From Chromobacterium haemolyticum DSM 19808 (GTDB taxonomy: Bacteria; Pseudomonadota; Gammaproteobacteria; Burkholderiales; Chromobacteriaceae): DNA of 64,000 nt. Position numbers and translations under genes: made by a program. The DNA lies in contig NZ_JONK01000026.1 in NCBI RefSeq assembly GCF_000711885.1, forward strand, positions 19,496 to 83,495, read 5' to 3'. Positions 27,022 to 35,542 of the stretch are shown here, in pieces; within the stretch, counting starts at the first letter, position 1; each line of letters begins with the position of its first letter. The notes under the pieces were generated by a model. It saw only the letters and a program-made list of their open reading frames with translations. It was not told the origin of the DNA and did not search any database.

Positions 27022-27160
27022 ATGTTGGAAACAATTGCAGTGATTCTGTTTTTGCCTGGGCATGGTCACTTCCTACACCATGGGTGGGCTGATCCACCTG
27101 TTGTTGCTGTTGATGCTGATCGTGGTGGTGGCGCGTATCTTGCAAGGGCGTCGCATCTAG
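27022..27160 (+). pseudogene. Lmo0937-type small membrane protein, frameshifted
   Basis: ATG 27022 gives MLETIAVILF, then the frame breaks in a T5 run near 27050. In the next frame LGMVTSYTMGGLIHLLLLLM and VARILQGRRI follow to a stop at 27160. Removing one T gives a 45-residue protein with two hydrophobic segments and the GRRI end typical of the Lmo0937 family. These are tiny inner-membrane proteins common in stress clusters, with unknown function. The ribosome site GGAG precedes the ATG. Either a recent one-base insertion or a sequencing error in the homopolymer. Confidence 0.72.
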
Positions 27161-27264
27161 CCTTGCTACATCAAAGCCCCCACCAACGGGTGGAGGGCTG
27201 ATGCCAGAGCCAGCCGACGCCAGCAACTGCGCGTTGCCGGCAGAGCGGGCTCAAGGAGAGATTC

Positions 27265-27468
27265 ATGCGTGCAGTGCGAAACGGATTTTGCGCAGTCATG
27301 CTGCTGGCCGGACTGGCTGGCTGTTCTTCAATGTCGGAACGCGGCAAGGATACGGCCATCGGTGCCGGCGTGGGCGCTGGCGTGGGTGCCATCCTTACCG
27401 GTGGCAGTGCGGCGGGCACGGTGGGTGGTGCTGCCGTAGGTGGCGTGATTGGCCATGAGGTGAAGTGA
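27265..27468 (+). CDS. Glycine-zipper lipoprotein, OsmB-like
   Basis: 67 residues with a lipoprotein signal peptide (VMLLAGLAGC, lipobox LAGC, Cys20) and a glycine-zipper stretch (GAGVGAGVGAILTGG and AAGTVGGAAVGGVIGHE). This plan matches OsmB/Glycine-zipper 2TM lipoproteins, which sit in the envelope and are induced by osmotic stress. AAGGAG lies nine bases upstream of ATG 27265. Confidence 0.85.
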   Translation: MRAVRNGFCAVMLLAGLAGCSSMSERGKDTAIGAGVGAGVGAILTGGSAAGTVGGAAVGGVIGHEVK

Positions 27469-27579
27469 AAGCACTGCCGGCACGGGCTGATCGCTGCTTG
27501 TGCTGATGGCACGTCACTTCATCCACCATCCGCCTACCCCATGGGCAAGCTTGCTATGCGTTGCCGAGGCCCGGAGTCT

Positions 27580-30285
27580 CTACAAGGGTTTGTCAGCGGC
27601 TCTTAACAGGCTGCGCAACACGAAGGGCATCCCGCCATGGCGGCAGTAGTCCACTTCGGTTGCGGTATCTACCCGCAACAACAAAGTACAGCGTCGGCAA
27701 GTACCATCGGGGTAGTCGATATACAGTTGTACCGGCTGTGCCGGAAGCAGTGTATTTTCCAGCCCCTCCAGCGTGAACAATTCCCTGCCAGTCAGCCCAA
27801 GCGACGCGATGCAGTCCCCTGCCATGAATTGCAGCGGCAACACCCCCATGCCCACCAGATTGGCACGGTGGATGCGCTCGAAGCATTCTGCAATGACCGC
27901 ACGCACACCAGGCAGTGCCGTTCCTGTCGCCGCCCAGTCCCGGCTTGACCCGCTACCATATTCCTTGCCGGCAATAATCAGCAATGCCACCTGCTCCGCC
28001 TGATAACGCCGGGCAATATCATGGATGAAGCCTTGCTGGCCATCCGGCTGGTGCAGGGTCATGCCACCGGTGACCGGCCTGCCGTCTGCAGCCGGTAGCA
28101 ACATCAGGTTGCGTATCCTGATATTGGCAAAAGTGCCACGTACCATGACTTCGTGATTACCCCGGTGCGAGCCGTAGCTGTTGAAGTCTGCGGGCGTAAT
28201 GCCCAGTTGCTGCAGATAGAGGACAGCACAGGAGTCTGTGGTAATACTGCCTGCCGGGCTGATGTGATCGGTGGTGACCGAATCACCAAACAGCGCCAGC
28301 ACCCTGGCCTGCCGTATTGCCTGCCGTGGCGGCGGTACATCTAGCGCTACCGCATCAAGAAAGGGCGGACGGGCAATATAACTGGAAGGTGGCCAGCTGT
28401 AGGACTGCTGCGGGTTGAGCGGCAGCGCCTGCCACAAGGAGGCGTCAGGCACTTGATACAAGCGTGGATAGCTTGCCGGGTCTTCCGCATCACGCATGGC
28501 GCTGTCTATTTCCTGCTGGCTTGGCCACAGCATGGACAAATAGACGGCATTGCTTGTGCGTCCTGGCCAAGTGGCTCGCTGCCCAGGTCGATGCCTATCC
28601 GTCCGGCAAGGGAAAAAGCCACGACCAGCGGTGGACTCATCAGGAAGTTGGCGCGTAGCGCCGGATGAATACGCGCTTCGAAATTGCGATTACCGGACAA
28701 CACGGCGGCACAGACAAGATCCCCCTGGACAATCTCCTGTTCCAGTACCGTGTCCAGCGGCCCCGAATTGCCAATGCAGGTGGTACAGCCATAGGCCACC
28801 AGTTGAAACCCCAGCTGCGCCAGTGGTTCCAGCAAGTCGGCGCGGTGCAGGTAGTCTGCGTACCACTTGCGAGCCGGGGGCCAGCGAGGTCTTGATGTGG
28901 CTCGGCACTTTCAAGCCCAGTGCCACCGCCTTGCGCGCCAGCAGGCCGGCCGTCAGCATGCTGCCTGGATGCGAGGTATTGGTGCAGGAGGTGATGGCAG
29001 CAATCACGATGTCGCCATGCGTCAGTTGCCTGGTTTGCGCCGGGTGCGGCGACCTATCGCTGGCCACCCCGCCCTTGCCAAACCCACCCTGCTCGACTGG
29101 GGCAAACAGCGTGCTCATGAAACTTTGCTTCAACTGACGCAGCGAGATGCGATCCTGCGGCCGGCGCGAGCCAGCCAAGCAGGGCTCGATGTCTGCCAGG
29201 TTGACGTTGATGATGCGGCTGTAGTCGATCTCGCCCAGGCATGGCATGCCGAACATCTGCTGCACCTGGAAATAGGCCTGAAAAGCAGCCACCTGCTCGC
29301 GGTCCCTGCCGGTGGCAATCAGGTAGGCCACGGTTTGATGATCGGGTGGGAAATACGCCACGGTGGCACCATACTCCGGGGCCATATTGGCAATAGTGGC
29401 GAGGTCCGGCACGGTGAGCCGAGCGGCCCCGTGCCCAAAGAATTCGACAAAAGCACCCACCACACCCGACTTGCGCAGCAGCGCGGTCAGGGTGAGAACC
29501 ACATCCGTGGCAGTCACCCCCGCCGGCAAGTGTCCGTGCAGATGCACGCCCACCACGTCGGGCTGCAACAAGAACACCGGCAGTCCCAGCATGGCAGACT
29601 CCGCCTCGACCCCGCCTACACCCCAGCCCAGCACGCCCAGCCCGTTGATCATGGTGGTATGTGAATCGGTGCCAACCAGCGTATCGGGAAAGTAAATTCG
29701 ATCATCTCGGCTCAGACCTGGTGCCAGATACTCCAGATTCACCTGATGAACAATGCCGCGTCCGGGTGGTGTGACCTGCAGATTGGCAAAGGCGTGCTGA
29801 CTCCATTTGATGAAACGGTAGCGTTCGGCATTGCGCTGATATTCCAGCAGCAGGTTGCGCTGCAAGGCATCGGCTTCGCGGAAGAAATCCACCTGTACCG
29901 AATGATCCACCACCAGATGCACCGGTATCTTCGGCGTGATCAGCGCGGGCGACCTTCCCAGGCGAATGGTGGCATCGCGCATGGCCGCCAGATCGCACAG
30001 CAAGGGCAGGCCGGTGAAGTCCTGCAGCAGGATACGCGCCACCACGAAAGGGATTTCCGTATTACGCTCCACTTGCGGCTGCCAGCTGGCCAACTGGCGC
30101 ACATGGGCCTCGGTCACCCGCCCGCCATCCAGATTACGCAGCAGCGATTCCAGCATGATCCGCAAGGACACCGGCAGCCGCGCGATGGCACCAAAGCCCT
30201 GCTGTTGCAGCAAAGGCAGGGCGTAGTACAAACCGACCTGCCCCTGTCCGAAGGAGAATTCGCGTAAATAGCTGGCACTGTGCAT
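27580..30285 (-). pseudogene. acnA: Aconitate hydratase A, broken by two frameshifts
   Basis: Three reading frames carry one aconitase. Part one (30285 to about 28870) has IVHQVNLEYLAP, DTLVGTDSHTTMINGLGVLGWGVGG and the Fe-S Cys in ITSCTNTS, and loses frame after KTSLAPGSQVV. Part two (about 28835-28570) has LEPLAQLGFQLVAYGCTTCIGNSGPL with the other two cluster cysteines. Part three (28539-27580) has SMLWPSQQEI, GDSVTTDHISPAGSI, SYGSHRGNHEVMVRGTFANIR and YGSGSSRDWAA. All catalytic signatures are present, so the breaks look recent (or are errors). ATG 30285 has AGGAGG eight bases upstream. As an element-borne extra aconitase, it would have served TCA flux or oxidative stress. Confidence 0.85.
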
Positions 30286-30542
30286 GGTGTGGCCTCCTGC
30301 AAGGAGTGTTGCGTTTCCATGCTGGCCGCCGGATGGCGCTGGCCAAGCAGGAAGTGGCATCGTGTCAGCTGCATGCCGCATATTCTGTGCGCAAGCATAC
30401 ATAGCCGACAGCCCCTGCCCTTGCAGCCCGGCGACCATTGGCCAGCACGGCATGCAAACGATGCCTCCTGTGTGCGCTAGCCAACAGACCGATCTGCGTG
30501 TTCGGCTCAGCCTTTACTCGTCTCATACAAAGGAGTGACGTC

Positions 30543-31199
30543 ATGATCAAGAATGATTCCCAGTTGCAAAGTGATGTCCTGGCCGAACTGAAATGGGACC
30601 CAGCGGTCACCGCTACCCACATCGGAGTGGAAGCCAATCAGGGCGTCATTACCCTGAGCGGCCATGTCGCCAACTTTGCCGAGAAGTGGGCCGCTGAAAA
30701 AGCCACCCAGCGTGTGGTTGGTGTGCAGGCGATTGCAGTAGAGATCGCCGTTGATCTGCCCGGATCGGACAAACGCAGTGATGCCGATGTATCGCGCGCA
30801 GCAGCCAATGCCTTGCAGTTGATGGAAGGAAGCTGCGGCAAATCCATCAAGGTGATGGTGGAGAACGGCTGGGTCACCTTATCCGGTGATGTGGAGTGGG
30901 ACTTCCAGCGCAAGGCCGCCATCCGCTTGCTCCGGCATGTCAGCGGAGTGACTGGAGTCAGCAGCACCATCAACATCCGCCCGAAGCTGCAGATGCTAGC
31001 GGTGAAAGACGAAGTGGAAGCGGCACTGAAGCGCCGCGCCATTGCCGACATCAACAGCATTACCGTCAGTATCGATGGCCCGGACATCACCCTGGGCGGC
31101 ACAGTCCATAGCTGGTCTGAACGCGCACTGGCCAATCATGCTGCAGCCTGCCTGCCAGGGGTGCGGAATGTCATCGACAACATCCGCGTTGTCATCTGA
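30543..31199 (+). CDS. Cytoplasmic triple-BON-domain protein
   Basis: 218 residues from ATG 30543 (AAGGAG upstream). No signal peptide. Three BON domains in a row, each starting with an acidic helix and containing the GVITLSGHV / GWVTLSGDV / PDITLGGTV core (about 5-70, 80-145, 150-215). The arrangement (DVLAELKWDP, KSIKVMVENGWVTLSG) is that of proteobacterial BON stress proteins often found with Hsp20 and CsbD genes. Divergent from the aconitase gene, with about 255 bp between them that should hold both promoters. Confidence 0.85.
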   Translation: MIKNDSQLQSDVLAELKWDPAVTATHIGVEANQGVITLSGHVANFAEKWAAEKATQRVVGVQAIAVEIAVDLPGSDKRSDADVSRAAANALQLMEGSCGKSIKVMVENGWVTLSGDVEWDFQRKAAIRLLRHVSGVTGVSSTINIRPKLQMLAVKDEVEAALKRRAIADINSITVSIDGPDITLGGTVHSWSERALANHAAACLPGVRNVIDNIRVVI

Positions 31200-31250
31200 A
31201 CCCACCAACGGCGGCATTGTCTTGTTGCCCGGCCATGGAGGACATGCATC

Positions 31251-31754
31251 ATGGAACATGAAAAATCATCGGTTTATGTTTACAACACCCACCAGGAGGC
31301 GGAGGAGGCCATCCGAGTTCTCAGTCGTTCTGGTTTTGATGTGAAAAAGCTTTCTTTGATCGGAAAGGGTTATCACAGCGAGGAATTCCCGGTCGGGTTT
31401 TATAGCACCGGCGACAAAATCAAAACCTGGGGCGGCATCGGTGCGTTCTGGGGAGGTTTGTGGAGCTTGTTGCTGGCACCGGCTGTGTTCATGATCCCGG
31501 GGCTGGGCCTGCTGGCCATGGCCGGGCCGGTGGTGACCGCGCTAGTTGGCGGGGTGGAAGGTGCCGTCATCATTGGCGGATTGTCCGCCGTGGGCGCTGC
31601 GCTCACCCGCATCGGTGTCAGCGGCGAGGAAGCTATCAAGTATGAGTCAGCGCTCAAGGCAGACAAGTATGTGTTGATGGTACATGGCTCGCTGGAAGAC
31701 ATTGCCAAGGCGCACTCTGTTCTGGCGAATCAGACGAGTTGGCAAACTGCCTGA
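31251..31754 (+). CDS. General-stress/DUF1269-like membrane protein
   Basis: 167 residues. The N terminus (SSVYVYNTHQEAEEAIRVLSRSGFDVKKLSLIGKGY) is a ferredoxin-fold ACT-like sensor seen in general-stress proteins of the YflT/DUF1269 kind. The middle (about 65-125) is one or two glycine/alanine-rich membrane helices (GGIGAFWGGLWSLLLAPAVFMIPGLG, quoted as a range). The end returns to a soluble strand-helix (ADKYVLMVHGSLEDIAKA). The function is unknown. It follows the BON gene with a 51-bp gap and GGAGG six to seven bases upstream, so likely the same transcript. It is the last gene of the element. Confidence 0.78.
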   Translation: MEHEKSSVYVYNTHQEAEEAIRVLSRSGFDVKKLSLIGKGYHSEEFPVGFYSTGDKIKTWGGIGAFWGGLWSLLLAPAVFMIPGLGLLAMAGPVVTALVGGVEGAVIIGGLSAVGAALTRIGVSGEEAIKYESALKADKYVLMVHGSLEDIAKAHSVLANQTSWQTA

Positions 31755-32413
31755 AACAAGCATTAACCGTATGCCTTGCGCTCCAGTGGTACTGGCCGCA
31801 GGGCATTTCTTGCTTTCGCCCAATGCCGACTCATGGTCGTGCAAACTAGCCTGATCCTATGCAGCTCACCATCGGCAGCCCGCCCACTTTATTCCTTCCC
31901 CTTGTGACAGGAGTAGCAGTTCCAGGTGCAATACTTCTGCCAGTACCTTGCTGCATTCTTTGGACAACAGAGCCTGCAGGCACCATTGAAGGCATAAGAA
32001 AAAATATTCTCGCGACTCCTTGAGTTGAGCAGAAAGCCAACATCCGCATTTCCTCCAGCCTCACGGCCGTCCTCGGATACCGTGGGCGAATAATGAAGTC
32101 CTGCTTAACTAGGCATACTATCTGGACCAGCAATACATTTTTGTAACATCAAAGAAAACATTTTCTCATGATGATCAACACATACCGGTCCGGTTGGACA
32201 TCAAGAAGAGCGCAACAACAACCAATCATCTCCTTGAGCATCTTGGCAACAAGGCTACCTTTTTTTGGCATGGCGCACCTTGTCAACTAGCCACGAGTGG
32301 AAAAGCCTACCTCATCAAACCGGGTTCCAATCCCCAATACACTGGAGTTACAGTTCGGGAAGGACATTTATCTCCTTAAGTGGCAAAGTCGCAGCTTATG
32401 CTGTCACTCACAA
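31755..32413. other. Gene-free right end of the element
   Basis: 659 bp. No convincing gene: short frames (95 residues on -, 61 on +) lack ribosome sites and known motifs. The last 26 bp are the right terminal inverted repeat. Only one copy of the 15-bp end motif is seen here (32387-32401), against four at the left end. Confidence 0.6.
32387..32413 (-). repeat. Right terminal inverted repeat of the element
   Basis: AGTCGCAGCTTATGC then TGTCACTCACA is the inverse of the left end from 2570 with one mismatch in 26 bp. It is followed by CCATT, which also precedes the left end. Confidence 0.88.
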
Positions 32414-32442
32414 CCATTGTCGTCAATCAACCCGTCTCAAGC

Positions 32443-35301
32443 TCAACCGCAAGCGCCTACGTGACCGCAGGCGGTGCAAAACTCGCAGCCATCCTTCTTG
32501 ATCAAGGCGTGGTTGCCGCACTCCGGGCAGGGCTTGCCCGGCACCTGTTTCAAGGCGGCGCTGGCTTCCGGGCTGAACAGGTCGCTTTGCTCAGGCACCA
32601 TCACTCCCATCTCTTCCAGCGGCACGCCCTCCTCGGTCAACACCCCCAGCATCGCGTAGCGATGGATGATCAGTTGCGCCAGATAGGCGACGGTGGACGG
32701 CCAGCTCTGCGACTTCTCCACGCCGGGGATGCGGGCGAAGAAATCGCCCTGCGGCTCGGCGTAGCTCAGCAGCTTCCGCAACTTGAGGCCGATCCAGGCC
32801 GGGTCTATCACCCGCATGTCCAGGCTCAGCATCTTGCACAGGCCGTCCAGCTCTCGCGGGTAAGCGCCGGCCAGCCACATCGAATACGGTCGGCGCTGGC
32901 CGTTGGGCAGCACCAGTTCCTTGATGAAGAGCACAAAGTCGTCGCCGGTTTGCGGGTTGCTGACGTCCACCGACCAACTCATGGTGCCGTCGGTTCCGGA
33001 TTTAGGCTCCTTGCGCGCGAACAGCGCGTCCATCACCGGCGTCGGCTCGTTTTGATCCGCCGGCAACGCCCCTAGTTGCTCGACGCGGTGGCGCACCACC
33101 TGGCCCAGGGCCGCCGAGGCCGAGGTGGCGTAGACGGTGCGCTCGCCCAGATCGAACACATAGCGTTTGTCGCCGTTGGTGTGCGACAACGCATCCAGCT
33201 TGGCGGCCAGCCAGCCGTGATCGCGGCAACGCATGTCCATGGATAGGGTTTTAGCCACCGCGCCCAGCCCGCGTTGTTCCTCGGTGGCGTTGACCCAGCA
33301 TTCAAACGGCGACACTCGGCCGTTCTCCACATGGCCCACCACCACGGCGAAGTCGCCGGCGTCCCCTTCCACCATGAACGTCCACGACGGGTTGCCTTCC
33401 TTTAGCTTGGGCCGGTTAGGCCACTTCAAGCTGGACAAGGCCGGCGTCGGCGCGGTGTTGAGCACCACGCGGCGGTCCGGATCGCCGTCGCCGCTGCCGG
33501 ACAAGTCCTGCGGCGTGGCGGCGCTGGGCTTGGCCGGCTCCACCGACAACACCGAACCCAGCACGCTGTTGGGCCGGTAGGTGGTAATCCCTTTCAGTCC
33601 GGCGCGCCAGGCTTCCAGATACAGGCTTTCGAAATCGTCGAACGGATAATCGCCCGGCACGTTCACCGTCTTGGAGATGGCGGTGTCGATATAGGGCGCC
33701 ACCGCCGCCACCATGCGCATATGGTCCAGCGCGCTCATTTCCAACGCGGAGACGAAGTAGTCCGGCAGGGCGTTGGTGTCCCCGCCCTGCATCCGGTAGA
33801 CGCGGTAGGCGTGGTCTTCCACCAGATATTCCTGCTGGCTGCCGTCGGCCATGCGCTTCTTGCGGGTGTAGAACCAGGAGAACGGCGGCTCGATGCCGTT
33901 CGAGGCATTGTCGGCGAAGGCCAGCGAAATGGTGCCGGTGGGCGCGATGGACAAGAGGTGCGAGTTGCGAATGCCATGCTTGCGGATGCGCGCCTTGATC
34001 GCCTCCGGCAAGCGGCTGGCGCAGTGCGGAGCGGCCAGGTAAGCGTCGGCGTCGAACAGCGGAAAACCGCCTTTCTCGATGGCGAGATCGACGGAGGCGT
34101 CGTAGGCGGCGTCGCGCATCGCCTCGGAAATGCGGCTGGCGAAACGGCGGCCCTCCTCGCTGTCATAGCGTATTTTCAGCATGATCAGCGCGTCGCCCAG
34201 GCCGGTGAAGCCCAGGCCGACGCGGCGCTTGGCCTGGGCCTCGCGCTGCTGCTCCTCCAGCGGCCACACGGTCAGGTCCAGCACATTGTCCAGCATGCGC
34301 ACCGACATGCGCACCACTTTCTCGAAGCTCTTGAAATCAAAGCTGGGCTTATCGCCAAACGGCTGGCGCACATGGCGGCACAAATTGATGGAGCCCAGGT
34401 CGCAGCAGCCGTAATCCGGCAGCGGCTGCTCGCCGCAGGGGTTGGTGGACTCAATCACCTCGCAATAGGACAGATTGTTGTCCTGGTTGATGCGGGTCAT
34501 GAACAGCACGCCCGGCTCGGCGTGGTCGTAGGTGGAAGCCATGATCTGCCGCCACAGCTCACGCGCCGGCACGGCGCGGTAGACCCACAGGCCGTCCTCG
34601 CGCTGGTAGCTGCCGGGGAAGGCGTCGGACGAGGGCTCCACCGCGTGGGTCAGTTCCCAGGCGGCGTCCGCTTCCACGGCGCGCATGAAGTCGTCGGACA
34701 CGCCCACCGAGATGTTGAAATTGCGCAAATCGCCCTGGTCCTTGGCGTGGATGAATTCCTCCACGTCCGGATGAGAAATATCCAGCACCCCCATCTGCGC
34801 GCCGCGACGCGCGCCGGCGGACTCCACCGTCTCGCAGCTGCGGTCGAACACCCGCATATAGGACACCGGGCCGGACGCGCGGCTGTTGGTGCCCTTGACC
34901 CGCGCGCCCTTGGGGCGGATGCGCGAGAAGTTGTAGCCGACGCCGCCGCCGCGGCGCATGGTTTCCGCGGCCTGCAGCAGCGCCTCGTAAATGCCCACCT
35001 TGCCGTTTTCGGTTTCGGACACCGAATCGCCCACCGGCTGCACAAAGCAATTGATCAAGGTGGCGCGCAAATCGGTGCCGGCGGCGGAATTGATGCGGCC
35101 GCCGGGAATAAAGCCGTTTTCCAGCGCTTGATAGAACAGCGGCTCGAAACGCGCAGGGTCGCTTTCCAGCGCCGCCAGCGCCTTGGCCACGCGCAGGCGC
35201 ACTTCGCTCACGCTGTGTTCGCCGTTCTTGGCGTATTTTTCCAGCAATACCTCGCGGGAGATATCCTGCTCGGTCATGGCGGCGATGTTTTCCTGCTTCA
35301 T
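32443..35301 (-). CDS. nrdJ: Adenosylcobalamin-dependent (class II) ribonucleotide reductase
   Basis: 952 residues from ATG 35301, with GAGGAACC upstream; the frame open to 35412 has no site. The enzyme reduces ribonucleotides for DNA synthesis using B12, with or without oxygen. Seen: [24 protein letters not shown] (radical Cys and Glu region), [28 protein letters not shown], and a C-terminal zinc-ribbon-like [22 protein letters not shown]. An N-terminal ATP-cone was not seen. No B12 riboswitch was recognised upstream; an NrdR box and an FNR-type box were. Its stop lies 29 bp from the right end of the inserted element, so its natural terminator has been cut. Confidence 0.93.
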   Translation of the reverse strand: MKQENIAAMTEQDISREVLLEKYAKNGEHSVSEVRLRVAKALAALESDPARFEPLFYQALENGFIPGGRINSAAGTDLRATLINCFVQPVGDSVSETENGKVGIYEALLQAAETMRRGGGVGYNFSRIRPKGARVKGTNSRASGPVSYMRVFDRSCETVESAGARRGAQMGVLDISHPDVEEFIHAKDQGDLRNFNISVGVSDDFMRAVEADAAWELTHAVEPSSDAFPGSYQREDGLWVYRAVPARELWRQIMASTYDHAEPGVLFMTRINQDNNLSYCEVIESTNPCGEQPLPDYGCCDLGSINLCRHVRQPFGDKPSFDFKSFEKVVRMSVRMLDNVLDLTVWPLEEQQREAQAKRRVGLGFTGLGDALIMLKIRYDSEEGRRFASRISEAMRDAAYDASVDLAIEKGGFPLFDADAYLAAPHCASRLPEAIKARIRKHGIRNSHLLSIAPTGTISLAFADNASNGIEPPFSWFYTRKKRMADGSQQEYLVEDHAYRVYRMQGGDTNALPDYFVSALEMSALDHMRMVAAVAPYIDTAISKTVNVPGDYPFDDFESLYLEAWRAGLKGITTYRPNSVLGSVLSVEPAKPSAATPQDLSGSGDGDPDRRVVLNTAPTPALSSLKWPNRPKLKEGNPSWTFMVEGDAGDFAVVVGHVENGRVSPFECWVNATEEQRGLGAVAKTLSMDMRCRDHGWLAAKLDALSHTNGDKRYVFDLGERTVYATSASAALGQVVRHRVEQLGALPADQNEPTPVMDALFARKEPKSGTDGTMSWSVDVSNPQTGDDFVLFIKELVLPNGQRRPYSMWLAGAYPRELDGLCKMLSLDMRVIDPAWIGLKLRKLLSYAEPQGDFFARIPGVEKSQSWPSTVAYLAQLIIHRYAMLGVLTEEGVPLEEMGVMVPEQSDLFSPEASAALKQVPGKPCPECGNHALIKKDGCEFCTACGHVGACG

Positions 35302-35424
35302 GGTTCCCGGTTCCTCTTGAATTGCGGCCTGCGGCGGCCAGGGCGGCCCCCTTCCAGCATGCAATGGACCGTGTGAGCCGCAAAAGGTTTCGACACGTCC
35401 AATACGCAACATCTGGAAAAGAAA

Positions 35425-35458
35425 AACGGCGTATTACACTATATGTAGTTACGCCGTT
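35425..35458. promoter_or_regulatory. NrdR box inside a 9-bp inverted repeat
   Basis: ACACTATATGTAGTT (35436-35450) matches the NrdR consensus ACACWATATATWGTGT well. It is flanked by AACGGCGTA and TACGCCGTT, an exact inverted repeat. It lies about 135 bp upstream of nrdJ. NrdR sites usually come in pairs; no second clear copy was found. Confidence 0.7.
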
Positions 35459-35460
35459 CG

Positions 35461-35474
35461 TTGACACATATCAA
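35461..35474. promoter_or_regulatory. FNR/ANR-type box upstream of nrdJ
   Basis: TTGACACATATCAA matches TTGAT-N4-ATCAA with one change. It lies just upstream of the NrdR box, in a position suited to anaerobic activation. Confidence 0.6.
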
Positions 35475-35542
35475 GCGCTATTCCACCCCGCCGCCGTTTT
35501 TCCCTATTGTCATGGGCAAAAACACGACGCGCGGCCGTCGCC

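Larger units (their letters stand above)
2569..32413. mobile_element. 29.8-kb Tn7-like element carrying pel and stress genes, no transposase seen
   Basis: The left end (from 2569/2570) reads TGTGGGTGACAGCATAAGC and the right end (to 32412/32413) is its inverse with one mismatch (GCTGTCACTCACA). The terminal repeat spans about 26 bp. TGTGGG matches the known start of Tn7 ends (TGTGGGCGGACA). The left end carries four copies of a GCATAAGCTGCGACT-like motif, as expected for TnsB-type binding sites. CCAT(T) flanks both ends (2565-2569 and 32414-32418); one extra A at the right leaves 4 or 5 bp as the duplication size. Deleting the element restores a perfect bidirectional terminator between the flanking convergent genes. 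No tnsA/B/C/D-like gene is seen inside, so the element is non-autonomous or decayed. The Tn7-like label is an inference from the ends alone. Confidence 0.75.

Noticed and set aside
31846..32133. 95-residue - strand frame at the right element end
   Set aside because: No ribosome site, no motif, and composition unlike neighbouring genes.
33721..35376. 551-residue + strand frame opposite nrdJ
   Set aside because: No motif and a shadow-type composition; nrdJ is unambiguous.
35302..35542. Cobalamin riboswitch upstream of B12-dependent nrdJ
   Set aside because: No B12-box or paired-domain pattern could be found; only NrdR- and FNR-type sites.
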